From: Suilimivivens sp964571145
GTDB taxonomy: Bacteria > Bacillota > Clostridia > Lachnospirales > Lachnospiraceae
Direction of reading: 5' to 3'
Length of the DNA stretch: 41,435 bases
NCBI GenBank assembly: GCA_964571145.1
Contig: CAZNAP010000014.1
Location: 1-41,435 of the forward strand
This document shows, in pieces, positions 1 through 7,187 of this stretch (position 1 is the first letter of the stretch; every line of letters begins with the position of its first letter). The translations under genes were made by a program, and so were the position numbers. The notes under the pieces are model-generated. The model did no database searches and had not been told where the DNA came from. It worked only from the letters and a program-made list of their open reading frames with translations.

Positions 1-17
1 TCCTAAGCTTATTAATC

Positions 18-803
18 TTAAGCTTCTGTGGTTGCTGCTACTACTTCTTCGATATCTGCAGGTGCTGCATCTGCTTCTTCTGCGGGTGCTGCAGCTTCCA
101 TTTCAGCGGTCAGTACTTCTTCGCCCTGATTTGCTTCAATAACTGCATCTGCCATTTTAGCTACAATTAATTTTACGGCTCTGATTGCATCATCATTACC
201 TGGAATAATAAAGTCAAGTTCTTCAGGATCACAGTTTGTATCACCAATACCAATCAAGGTAATGTCAAGTGAATGTGCTTCCTGTACACAAATTCTTTCC
301 TTCTTAGGATCTACAACAAAAATAGCATCGGGAGTTCTCTTCATGTTCTTGATACCGCCAAGATTCTTCTCGAGTTTTTCCCATTCTTTTCTAATAGCAA
401 TAACTTCTTTCTTAGGAAGAACTTCAAAAGTTCCATCTTCAGACATGGTTTCAATTGCTCTTAATCTTTCAATTCTGCTCTGGATGGTCTTGAAGTTGGT
501 AAGCATTCCACCTAACCATCTTTCATTAACATAGTACATTCCGCAACGTTCAGCTTCTGCTTTAACTGCATCCTGTGCCTGTTTCTTAGTACCTACAAAA
601 AGAATTGTTCCACCCTGCTCAGCAATTTCAAAAATTGCTCTGTAAGCTTCGTCTACTTTTCCTACAGATTTCTGTAAGTCGATGATGTGGATACCATTTC
701 TTTCTGTGAAGATGTAAGGAGCCATTTTAGGATTCCATCTTCTTGTTTGATGTCCAAAATGAACACCTGCTTCTAATAACTGTTTCATTGAAATAACGCT
801 CAT
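18..803 (-). CDS. rpsB: 30S ribosomal protein S2
   Basis: Ribosomal protein S2 is part of the small ribosomal subunit and binds 16S rRNA near the head/platform junction. The protein has the family opening MSVISMKQLLEAGVHFGHQ and the conserved stretches FVGTKKQAQ and RWLGGMLTNFKT. The length of 261 aa is normal; the last 30 or so residues form an Ala/Glu-rich acidic tail. I chose the ATG at 803 because GGAGG lies just upstream (811-815). The frame stays open to 875, but that part overlaps a leader hairpin and has no S2 similarity. In Bacillus, rpsB also follows the fla/che operon and is followed by tsf, which would lie just outside the window. Identification is very secure. Confidence 0.97.
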   Translation of the reverse strand: MSVISMKQLLEAGVHFGHQTRRWNPKMAPYIFTERNGIHIIDLQKSVGKVDEAYRAIFEIAEQGGTILFVGTKKQAQDAVKAEAERCGMYYVNERWLGGMLTNFKTIQSRIERLRAIETMSEDGTFEVLPKKEVIAIRKEWEKLEKNLGGIKNMKRTPDAIFVVDPKKERICVQEAHSLDITLIGIGDTNCDPEELDFIIPGNDDAIRAVKLIVAKMADAVIEANQGEEVLTAEMEAAAPAEEADAAPADIEEVVAATTEA

Positions 804-848
804 GTTTCTTCCTCCATTTGGTTTGTCTTCCGCATGATGCATCAACAT

Positions 849-881
849 CTGCTCACCTCTCGCGTTAAGAGGCACCAGCAG
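849..881 (-). promoter_or_regulatory. stem-loop in the rpsB 5' leader
   Basis: The transcript between the rpsB promoter and its ATG can fold into a strong two-part hairpin. The outer arms are CTGCT/AGCAG (849-853 with 877-881) and the inner arms CCTCT/AGAGG (856-860 with 868-872), with a 7-nt loop. It lies about 45 nt upstream of the start codon and has no following T-run, so it is not a terminator. S2 autoregulates through its mRNA leader in E. coli, and this could be a clostridial counterpart; that role is inference. Confidence 0.45.
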
Positions 882-918
882 CTCAGCACCATACGTGATT
901 TATAGTCACAACGTGAGA

Positions 919-947
919 ATTATAGCATAGGAATGCCCATTATGCAA
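919..947 (-). promoter_or_regulatory. sigma-A promoter of rpsB
   Basis: On the minus strand a TTGCAT -35 (942-947) is separated by exactly 17 bp from a perfect TATAAT -10 (919-924). A TG one base upstream of the -10 makes it an extended -10 as well. Transcription would begin near 912 and give a leader of about 110 nt. This supports rpsB being expressed independently of the flagellar operon. Confidence 0.75.
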
Positions 948-983
948 GCAAAAAGCGTAAAATAATACATCAATAAAACTACA

Positions 984-1367
984 TCAAATATTCTGAATCT
1001 TATGGAGTAGTGCATCTTGTAATGTTTGAGAAAAATTTATGCCAAGTGACGTTGCTCTATCGTTCAACCAAGAAGGAATTGTAAGCTTTTTTTTTACTGC
1101 TTTACTATTCTTATATTGATTTAAATCGCAGGTTACTAAACTGGCAAAACAATTATCTCCTAATGTAATAGTTGCTATATCTGATGCTTTGGGAAGAATA
1201 ACACTTTCATCCAGTAGAACCGACGCATAGCCAAACAAAGCTTCTTGTGCATTTTCCATGGATTCAACCAATGTAGAACCATAAGACTGGCATCCTGTCA
1301 AATCAGGAAATTCAACCCAATATGCATTCTCTTCTTTATGAAAAACTGCCGGATATACTAATAGCAT
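984..1367 (-). CDS. HicB-like antitoxin, apparently orphan
   Basis: The 127-aa protein matches the HicB antitoxin pattern. Its N-terminal half (about 1-60) reads as the partly degraded RNase H-like fold, with the signature of a YPAVF strand followed by YWVEFPDLTGCQSYG and an AQEAL helix. The C-terminal residues (about 93-125, KKLTIPSWLNDRAT then a TLQDAL helix) look like a ribbon-helix-helix DNA-binding segment. HicB proteins neutralise the HicA mRNA interferase and repress their own operon. AAGGAG precedes the ATG at 1367. No HicA-sized reading frame with the usual GSH motif is visible within 500 bp on either side. It separates the flagellar operon from rpsB, genes that are neighbours in Bacillus. 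Family assignment is fairly sure; function without a toxin is unknown. Confidence 0.8.
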   Translation of the reverse strand: MLLVYPAVFHKEENAYWVEFPDLTGCQSYGSTLVESMENAQEALFGYASVLLDESVILPKASDIATITLGDNCFASLVTCDLNQYKNSKAVKKKLTIPSWLNDRATSLGINFSQTLQDALLHKIQNI

Positions 1368-1415
1368 ACTTACACATCTCCTTAGCTTTTTCTTTCACAT
1401 TCTCTCCTTAGTTTA

Positions 1416-1443
1416 ACACGTACAGCACGTGTACTCAATTATA
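1416..1443 (-). promoter_or_regulatory. possible hicB promoter and operator palindrome
   Basis: A perfect TATAAT on the minus strand (1438-1443) lies upstream of hicB, although no good -35 is visible (GTTATT at about 16 bp is the best). Six bases downstream lies an inverted repeat, ACACGT-N5-ACGTGT (1416-1432), covering the expected transcription start. A ribbon-helix-helix HicB repressor could use such a site. The promoter and the operator role are inference. Confidence 0.4.
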
Positions 1444-1751
1444 AATTAATACTTGAAATAATAACGTTATCTGACAACAAATTTGGATATTATGGACGAT
1501 TTGTCCGTTGATTAATGAAATGATTCTCTTAAAAATTTGTATTAACGACTAGTCACTCGAGATTGGAACAATGTGTATTTTATAATCTTGAACATCAGGT
1601 AACTATACATCAGAAATCGAGTATTCCCCGTTAGAAATGTTCGAATATATGCTGCTTTTGTAATCGAGACGGGGAAAACAACTTGAATGTCCTTGTTTTA
1701 CATGAGAATAATTTTGGATACAAGCGATAAATAAAGAAATCAAGAAAGGAA

Positions 1752-1789
1752 AGCGGGTAAAGAAGCTTCGTCAAAGAAAATTACCCGCT
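1752..1789 (-). terminator. second hairpin after the flagellar operon, likely terminator
   Basis: Nine-base perfect arms AGCGGGTAA/TTACCCGCT (1752-1760 and 1781-1789) enclose a 20-nt loop that contains the self-complementary GAAGCTTC. On the minus strand the stem is followed by a T-rich run (TTCCTTTCTTGATTTCTTT), which suits an intrinsic terminator for the operon. The arm shares the GGGTAA core of the hairpin at 1827-1861. Confidence 0.6.
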
Positions 1790-1826
1790 CCTTCAAAAAG
1801 AAAGACCTAAAATCAATGGATAAGGA

Positions 1827-1861
1827 CGGGTAATTTACGAAAAGAAGACGTAAATTACCCG
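1827..1861 (-). terminator. 13-bp perfect hairpin immediately after the last operon gene
   Basis: Perfect 13-base arms CGGGTAATTTACG/CGTAAATTACCCG (1827-1839 and 1849-1861) with a 9-nt loop begin 11 bases after the stop codon of the MltG-like gene. The minus-strand sequence after the stem is only modestly T-rich. It may therefore act as a 3' end stabiliser or a weak terminator together with the hairpin at 1752-1789. Confidence 0.6.
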
Positions 1862-1872
1862 ATTTTCTCGAA

Positions 1873-2490
1873 CTATTTCAGCCCTGCTAAAATCTGAGCA
1901 ATTTCTTCTGTATCGGCATCTGCCGGTATCTCATGTTTGCCTGCTCGGATTTTCTTATCATAACCACTTTGATATAAATACCTGTCAAAATCAGAAGCCG
2001 AAGCTATCAAGCCGATTTCTTCTAATTTCTCGCATACTGTATAAGAATCTTGTCCGCTCTTGACTTCAACTGTATAACTTTCACTGCCATCTTCCGATGA
2101 GCTCTCTACATCATCTGTTTCAACAGATTTCTCTACTTTAACAGATTCTGCTGTTTCAGAATCAGTCGGTTTCTCAGTAGGTGCCGGTTTCTCAGTCGGC
2201 ATAGACGTAGGGGTTGCCTCAGGTTCAGCAGTCGGTGTTGGGGCTTCTGTGGGTTGTTCCTCAGGTTCCTGTGTTGGGGTAGACTCTACCACTGGTTCCT
2301 GTGTTGGGGCTTGCGTCGGAAGAACATCTCCCAAAACTGTGCTTTCCTCTATCATTCCAAGCTCTTTGGCCCGTTCTTTTATTTCTTCATTACTAAGGGT
2401 TTCTTTGGAACCACCGGTGGCTATTCCCATGATTAATGCGGTCACTGTAATACCGATTCCCAGTCCCCTCAGATAGTATTTTAAATTCAT
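1873..2490 (-). CDS. small membrane-anchored MltG/YceG-like protein
   Basis: This 205-aa protein has one N-terminal membrane segment (about residues 9-25) and a long Pro/Thr/Glu-rich linker (about 55-110). Its compact C-terminal domain (about 135-204) resembles the LysM-like N-terminal module of the endolytic transglycosylase MltG/YceG: SYTVEVKSGQ, then a helix with LEEIGLIASASDFDRYL, then IRAGKHEIP. The catalytic YceG domain is absent, so I do not expect it to cleave glycan strands; binding or scaffolding in the wall is more plausible. It is the last gene of the flagellar operon, starting 18 bp after the SwrB-like gene, and is followed by hairpins. A role in inserting the flagellum through the wall is inference. 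Confidence 0.65.
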   Translation of the reverse strand: MNLKYYLRGLGIGITVTALIMGIATGGSKETLSNEEIKERAKELGMIEESTVLGDVLPTQAPTQEPVVESTPTQEPEEQPTEAPTPTAEPEATPTSMPTEKPAPTEKPTDSETAESVKVEKSVETDDVESSSEDGSESYTVEVKSGQDSYTVCEKLEEIGLIASASDFDRYLYQSGYDKKIRAGKHEIPADADTEEIAQILAGLK

Positions 2491-2508
2491 CTGTTTTCCC
2501 TGTGTCCC

Positions 2509-3459
2509 TTATATTCCTTCGAAAAGATCAATTACCAGTTTAACTTCGCCAATACCAAGTCCCAGTGCTTTGGCAATTGCCATATTGGATTTGCCAGCCT
2601 TATGAAGCTCCAAAATTCTTTCATTGCTGTTTCTTCCGCCGGTTCTACCCGTTGCATTCAGTGTGATTTCTACTTCCGGTACCGGTGCATTCTTATCACG
2701 TTTATCCGCTTTTACACTACGACTCTTCTTGGGTGGTGCAACTTGATCCAATGTAGATTCCGACACTGCTTCTTGATTGGCTTGCTGAATCGGAGGTTGA
2801 ATCGCTTCCACACGCACGGGATTGATCGGTTTGAAATCCGATTGTGCTTCTGACTCAGTGCTGACATTGTTCTTAGCTTGATATGTATCCATAGATTTAG
2901 AAATATCTACCGAGTTAGTAGCATTTACAGATTTAGACACATCTATAGCAGTAGCACTCTCTATAGCAATAGTTCTGTCTATAGCCGCAGTACTTTCCAC
3001 ATTATTAGCAGTATTTTTAGCACTATTCTTAGCAGTAATTTCTGCATCTAACACACTTTGCTTGACCTGACTGGCTGTTTTAACAGCTTCACTTACTGTG
3101 GTTTTCAAATTCTCATGTTTATCATTCAGCATGTCGTACATGAAAACAACTTCTTTGTGATTCTTATTAATTTCTTCTAATACGGTATCTGAATATTCAT
3201 TGACTGCCAGCATCTTTTCATTGGTCAATCGGTCCATGGAACGTTCGGTCTTCTCCATAGCATAGGTAATGGTTTCATCCACAATATCAGAAATCTGGGT
3301 TTTAGCATCTTCTACTTCTTTGCCAACCAATTCCCTAATTGCTTCTTCACTCAATCCACTATCCTGTTCTGAACTGTTCTTATTCCCGGAGGGAATCAAA
3401 AAACTTCCTATAAAGATTACCACACCGAAAATCAACAGAATTATTTCCATTAAACTCAT
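2509..3459 (-). CDS. SwrB-like / DUF6115-type membrane protein
   Basis: The 316-aa protein has one N-terminal membrane segment (about residues 3-23), a charged, probably coiled-coil region (about 35-125), and a low-complexity Ala/Ser/Asp/Thr region (about 130-205). It ends in a small helical domain (about 278-315): NERILELHKAGKSNMAIAKA followed by GIGEVKLVIDL. This anchor, coil and helix-turn-helix-like end is what I associate with DUF6115 proteins. By architecture and position (downstream of the sigma-28 gene and upstream of rpsB) it corresponds to SwrB of B. subtilis, which promotes assembly of the export apparatus. GGGGGAAG precedes the ATG. The SwrB equivalence is inference; the low-complexity centre is unusually long. 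Confidence 0.65.
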   Translation of the reverse strand: MSLMEIILLIFGVVIFIGSFLIPSGNKNSSEQDSGLSEEAIRELVGKEVEDAKTQISDIVDETITYAMEKTERSMDRLTNEKMLAVNEYSDTVLEEINKNHKEVVFMYDMLNDKHENLKTTVSEAVKTASQVKQSVLDAEITAKNSAKNTANNVESTAAIDRTIAIESATAIDVSKSVNATNSVDISKSMDTYQAKNNVSTESEAQSDFKPINPVRVEAIQPPIQQANQEAVSESTLDQVAPPKKSRSVKADKRDKNAPVPEVEITLNATGRTGGRNSNERILELHKAGKSNMAIAKALGLGIGEVKLVIDLFEGI

Positions 3460-3475
3460 AACTTCCCCCGCATGT

Positions 3476-3493
3476 TAGTCACTTGGCGCTTAT
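3476..3493. repeat. dispersed 18-bp repeat, copy 1
   Basis: TAGTCACTTGGCGCTTAT occurs here, 17 bp upstream of the SwrB-like gene start. A second copy with two substitutions lies at 29816-29833, again in a short gap just upstream of a gene for a membrane-anchored protein. I cannot tell whether it is a genome-wide intergenic repeat. Confidence 0.5.
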
Positions 3494-3525
3494 CAGAACC
3501 CGCCGCATCGTATCATAAAAATAAA

Positions 3526-3849
3526 CTAAATTTTTACATCAAAACTACTCTGTCCTTTGTAAAGAACCTTGCCGTCTTTTTCTTTATCTTGTTCTTCTTT
3601 TTTTCGTTGTTGACCACCGTCACCGGCATAATTGCCATTTCCCTTTTCCTTAGCATCAAAACGCTTGCCTTCATTCTCAGCCTTGTCGCCTTGATGAACC
3701 TGATGCAATCGGTCTTCCACAGATTGATCAAATTTACGTTGAAAATTGGATTGATCAACAAGTCCCTTATTATCTTCGTTTTGTTTCAGCGTCGTGAAAT
3801 CCTGTGCCCTTGTTACCTGTCCCTGAAGCTCTAGCCTGCTTATTGTCAT
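3526..3849 (-). CDS. conserved-looking hydrophilic protein of unknown function in the flagellar operon
   Basis: I do not recognise a named family for this 107-aa protein. It has no membrane segment or signal peptide and is rich in Lys, Glu, Gln, Asp and Gly. The first 55 residues (starting MTISRLELQGQVTRAQDF) look like an ordered helical part. The rest (ENEGKRFDAKEKGNGNYAGDG, then a Lys/Glu run) looks disordered. A good ribosome binding site, GGGAGGG, lies 4-5 bases before the ATG at 3849, and it follows the DUF342 gene by 31 bp on the same strand. The frame and signal make a real gene likely. Its location suggests a flagellum-related or secreted/chaperone-like small protein; that is a guess. 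Confidence 0.6.
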   Translation of the reverse strand: MTISRLELQGQVTRAQDFTTLKQNEDNKGLVDQSNFQRKFDQSVEDRLHQVHQGDKAENEGKRFDAKEKGNGNYAGDGGQQRKKEEQDKEKDGKVLYKGQSSFDVKI

Positions 3850-3880
3850 AAGACCCTCCCCACGGGTATCTGCATGTTAC

Positions 3881-5497
3881 TTACAATGCAGTCATCTTCA
3901 CATCTCCCTGTGACTTGATAAATTTACAGTAGGTCATACTCTCTTTTACTACCATAGATACATCCGCAATACAAATGCGCGTACCGCTGAATACTTCGCC
4001 TGTTACTTCTACTCTGGCTGAAGCAGTTTCATCCAGCATGACTTGTAAAGCTTCCATTTCTTCAGCACACTTTTCCTGTTCTTCTTTCTTTTGCTTTTCA
4101 GTTTGAAGCATATCTTGAAAATATTTCACTTGTTCCGGTTTGAATTTAACGCCCTGAGATAATTTCTGTGCCATTGCGGTCAAGACCGGATGAATAGACT
4201 CAATTACTTTCTTGTTTTCATGCATTTCTTTCTGTAATTCCTGTAAACGCAATTTCACACTTGGATCTGCACCTACTTCGACTATTGTATCAGCGCCCAT
4301 TGGTGAACCCAGTGTTTTAACCTGTACCAAATTCGTAGCACAAACTCGTCCGCCTGTAATAAATCCCTTTTTTCCGCTTACAATAATTTCCGAACCTGAC
4401 ATAACAATGCTGTGTAAAATAGAATCCGTAGCAACATAGCCACCTGCTCGCACTTGCGCATTCTCGATAAATTTAGAAATAATATTTCCGCCTGCCTTTA
4501 GGGACCCTTTAATCATTCCGTTCATACCTCGGGCAATAATAATATTGCCACCAGCTTCCAGAAAAGCCCCTTCCACAACACCTTTGATTTCAATGTTTCC
4601 TTTGGCTTTCACTGAGAAATTTGCGAATACATTCCCGTTAACTGTAACGCTGCCCTCATAATCAATATTACCGGTAGAATTATCCACATTTTCTACTTCC
4701 AACAGATTGGATACAAATACTTTATCATCTACTAATGTTACATGTCCATCTACCTCAGAGGTCAGTACATGCCGATCCTCTGACAACTGAATATTTCTTC
4801 CATATTTAAGGACTGTACGTTTTACATCCCTTGGCTTAATTCTTTCTTCATAGATACTGATTCCATAATCTCCCATATCTTCTGGGAAAAGTCTGGCTAA
4901 AATATCGCCTTTTTTACAATGACTAATCGTATGTAAATTAAAGAAATCTACGCTTCCGTCTTCATTAACAGTCGGCTTAACACCTAAATTAGTTTCAAAA
5001 TAATATTCAATTGTTGCATCTTTTCCATGTCGTGGCTCTGTTCCCTTGGCTACCACGATATCTTTACAGTACTCGGGATTCATGAAAAAGACTGCTAAAT
5101 CTGCTGTTTGTATTCCATATCTAATATTCTTTTGCGATAAATCTCGTAGGAATTCTTCTAATGTCATTGGTTTTCCGTTAACCGAGGGCGAAAAAAATCT
5201 GGCTTTTGCCAGCATTCTATCCTGCCCCACTGAAATAACATAATTTCCACTGACTTCTAAAGAAGGATCATTATTAATAACGAAAAAATACTTATCCGAT
5301 GTTTGTTGCGTCATAGCAGCTTGTACTGCTTTACTTAACGAAACCGTATCAAAATTAATACCCATACGTGTTAAGTAATCCATAATTTCTCTGGTACTGA
5401 CAGGTTCCCCTTCCCCTTCCGGCGGGAAAATATTCATGCCAGTATTCTTATCCCCGCATACCAACTGAAAATACCCATTTCTCATTGAATTAACCAT
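3881..5497 (-). CDS. DUF342 / FapA family protein
   Basis: The 538-aa protein fits the FapA (formerly DUF342) family. An alpha/beta N-terminal region (about 1-240) precedes a right-handed beta-helix built of Gly-rich turns (about 255-395; for example GNIEIKGVVEGAFLEAGGNI and VRAGGYVATDSI). A coiled-coil segment (about 405-475) and a short C-terminal beta domain follow. Members are polymerising or scaffold-like cytoplasmic proteins, and some act in cell-surface or motility functions; the biochemical role here is unknown. The gene follows fliA and precedes the 107-aa protein, so it is probably the first of the accessory genes at the operon end. Two in-frame starts exist, 5497 and the ATG of MRNG 12 bases inside; neither has an ideally spaced ribosome binding site. 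Confidence 0.8.
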   Translation of the reverse strand: MVNSMRNGYFQLVCGDKNTGMNIFPPEGEGEPVSTREIMDYLTRMGINFDTVSLSKAVQAAMTQQTSDKYFFVINNDPSLEVSGNYVISVGQDRMLAKARFFSPSVNGKPMTLEEFLRDLSQKNIRYGIQTADLAVFFMNPEYCKDIVVAKGTEPRHGKDATIEYYFETNLGVKPTVNEDGSVDFFNLHTISHCKKGDILARLFPEDMGDYGISIYEERIKPRDVKRTVLKYGRNIQLSEDRHVLTSEVDGHVTLVDDKVFVSNLLEVENVDNSTGNIDYEGSVTVNGNVFANFSVKAKGNIEIKGVVEGAFLEAGGNIIIARGMNGMIKGSLKAGGNIISKFIENAQVRAGGYVATDSILHSIVMSGSEIIVSGKKGFITGGRVCATNLVQVKTLGSPMGADTIVEVGADPSVKLRLQELQKEMHENKKVIESIHPVLTAMAQKLSQGVKFKPEQVKYFQDMLQTEKQKKEEQEKCAEEMEALQVMLDETASARVEVTGEVFSGTRICIADVSMVVKESMTYCKFIKSQGDVKMTAL

Positions 5498-5567
5498 ACC
5501 TTTCCCATCTTTGTTGTTCCCCGGTTACTAAATTGTTACTCTCCCCCCTTTTATTTAACACCCGGTT

Positions 5568-6332
5568 CTAAATCGATAATACCCCCATGTAATTTCCCAT
5601 TTTGGTTTTCATTTTCTGCAGTGCTCTTGTATGCAACTGTGAAATTCTGGATTCAGAAACTTCCAGTACATTACTGATTTCTTTTAATGTCATATCTTCA
5701 TAATAGTATAAGAGAATGACCTTTTGTTCTTTCTCAGTCAACAGCTCTAACGCTTGCGAAAGCATCTCTTTTAACTCACTTTTCTCAATGACTTCCTCCG
5801 GACTGTCAAATCGCTGTTGATTATTACGCTCATTCGGTACTTCACTGCCGGTTTCCATAAACTCATCCAGTGAAACTACCCCCGTTATTTTCATTTGTGA
5901 CTGCCAATCCTGATAATCATCATCCGTGATTCCAAGACTGACTGCTATTTCACTGTCTGAAGCGGCATGACCAGTTGTTGTTTCGATCTCTTTAATTGCT
6001 GCATCAATTTTCTTCTGCTTTTGTCTGATTGTTCTGGGAATCCAGTCCATTTTTCTAATCTGGTCCAGAATTGCACCCCTAATTCGAAGACTGGCATAAG
6101 TTTCAAACTTAACAGCCTTCATGTTGTCAAACTTATCAATGGCATCAATCAAACCAAAAATACCATAGCTTACTAAATCTTCGTATTCTACATTATATCC
6201 CAAATACATACTCAGTCTTCCGGCTACAAGCTTTACAATCGGCGCATATTCTAATATAAGCTTTTCGCGGATGTCAGGTGATTTTGTTTTTGCATAATCA
6301 TCCCAAAGCTTACTTCTTCCTGCTTCGTCCAT
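5568..6332 (-). CDS. fliA: RNA polymerase sigma-28 factor for late flagellar genes
   Basis: This is the FliA/SigD/WhiG-type sigma factor that directs transcription of flagellin, late flagellar and often chemotaxis receptor genes. The 254-aa protein shows region 2 (about 20-95, with EYEDLVSYGIFGLIDAIDKF and FETYASLRIRGAILDQIR), region 3 (about 105-160) and region 4 (about 195-245, with the helix-turn-helix MTLKEISNVLEVSESRISQL). I place the start at 6332 because GGAGG-TAACA precedes that ATG; the frame extends five codons further only through a GTG. It follows the small membrane protein gene within the operon. No anti-sigma factor FlgM is visible in the window. Confidence 0.95.
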   Translation of the reverse strand: MDEAGRSKLWDDYAKTKSPDIREKLILEYAPIVKLVAGRLSMYLGYNVEYEDLVSYGIFGLIDAIDKFDNMKAVKFETYASLRIRGAILDQIRKMDWIPRTIRQKQKKIDAAIKEIETTTGHAASDSEIAVSLGITDDDYQDWQSQMKITGVVSLDEFMETGSEVPNERNNQQRFDSPEEVIEKSELKEMLSQALELLTEKEQKVILLYYYEDMTLKEISNVLEVSESRISQLHTRALQKMKTKMGNYMGVLSI

Positions 6333-6350
6333 TGTTACCTCCGTCACCTG

Positions 6351-6668
6351 TTATTTTGTATTTTGTGCAGCGTCTTCTGTTTGAAGAATTTTCTTACCTT
6401 CTACTGCATCTTCTGTATCTTCCTCAGCATCCTCGGATACTTCTTTTTCTATCACTTCCCCTTCTTTGGCTTCTTCGGCTTTGATTTGTTCCATAAAAGA
6501 TGTTACCTTCTTCTGAATAAAAAAACCAATCAGATAAAATACAACTAATACCAGTAACAAGTTTATCAGCAACTGTCTGGCACTATAGTGAAAGTAATAC
6601 ATCATAATACTTGCAATCGCACCCGCTAACAGCATTAAGAAAGGGGCAAATAGTTTATTTTTTTTCAT
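6351..6668 (-). CDS. two-TM membrane protein with acidic tail, unknown
   Basis: The 105-aa protein has two hydrophobic helices (about residues 7-26 and 32-52) and a strongly acidic cytoplasmic-type tail (about 60-105, many Glu/Asp/Ala). I recognise no family motif. Its ATG overlaps the cheD stop codon by four bases (ATGA), which indicates translational coupling, and it ends 18 bp before the fliA start. The coupling to cheD and position before fliA suggest a membrane accessory of chemotaxis or sigma-28 control, but no function can be read from the sequence. The tight overlap makes it a real gene. Confidence 0.7.
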   Translation of the reverse strand: MKKNKLFAPFLMLLAGAIASIMMYYFHYSARQLLINLLLVLVVFYLIGFFIQKKVTSFMEQIKAEEAKEGEVIEKEVSEDAEEDTEDAVEGKKILQTEDAAQNTK

Positions 6669-7150
6669 ATGGTTTTCTCCGCCATACCTACAGCCTTAAT
6701 CACAAAATCTCCATTCTGTGGATAAAAAACGACTGTGCGACCATATGTTTCTCCCGTATCTTCGGCTAAAAGTGGAATTTTCAATTCACTTAATTTCTTC
6801 TTGCTGGCAATCACATTACGCTCTCCGACACGAATCATATCGCTTTTGCCACCAAACGCAAACATCTGCGCTCCGCCGGCAATTTTAGCAACAAGTTTGT
6901 TTCGACTGCCACCTTTACTTACAATACCCTGAACCAAATCCTCAATTCCGGTATCTGCAAACTTAGGTCTATTCGAATTGTTCCTGATTTCCGTACTATC
7001 CGGCAACATAATATGTGCCAATCCCCCGATACATGTTTCTGGATCTCTGATTGCTATTCCCACGCATGAACCCAATCCTAATGTTGTAACTGCATCAGGA
7101 CTATTGCATATTTGTAAATCAGCCATTCCTACTCTAATAATTTCACTCAT
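6665..7150 (-). CDS. cheD: chemoreceptor glutamine deamidase CheD
   Basis: CheD deamidates specific glutamines on chemoreceptors and in Bacillus also binds CheC, increasing its CheY-P phosphatase activity. From the chosen start the catalytic residues are in place: Thr23, Cys29 in LGLGSCVGIAI and His46 in GGLAHIMLP, with the same spacing as Thr21, Cys27 and His44 of the Thermotoga enzyme. The length of 161 aa is normal. I start at 7150 (MSEIIRVGMADL) because the upstream 16 codons of open frame are unlike the family and overlap cheC; AGGAG and GGGAG both lie upstream. It follows cheC directly. Confidence 0.93.
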   Translation of the reverse strand: MSEIIRVGMADLQICNSPDAVTTLGLGSCVGIAIRDPETCIGGLAHIMLPDSTEIRNNSNRPKFADTGIEDLVQGIVSKGGSRNKLVAKIAGGAQMFAFGGKSDMIRVGERNVIASKKKLSELKIPLLAEDTGETYGRTVVFYPQNGDFVIKAVGMAEKTI

Positions 7151-7187
7151 ATCTCCCAAGGTCTCCTGTTTTGTTTTCTTTTGCAGT

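Larger units (their letters stand above)
1368..1872. other. 505-bp gene-free stretch between the flagellar operon and hicB
   Basis: No credible coding region is visible here on either strand. The part next to the operon end holds two related hairpins (1752-1789 and 1827-1861). The middle is AT-rich and contains an inverted repeat TTCCCCGT/ACGGGGAA (1624-1631 and 1659-1666) with a 27-nt loop. The part nearest hicB holds its putative promoter and palindrome. One minus-strand frame stays open for about 55 codons around 1550-1700, but it has no usable start or ribosome binding site. Confidence 0.6.

Noticed and set aside
803..875. Longer rpsB start at 875
   Set aside because: The extra 24 residues are not S2-like and their codons form the leader hairpin and the ribosome binding site of the real start.
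1624..1666. Inverted repeat TTCCCCGT/ACGGGGAA as a terminator or attachment site
   Set aside because: The loop is 27 nt, no T-run follows in either direction, and there is no integrase nearby.
1550..1700. Open minus-strand frame of about 55 codons, considered as a HicA or transposase remnant
   Set aside because: No start codon with a ribosome binding site, no GSH motif of HicA and no transposase motif.
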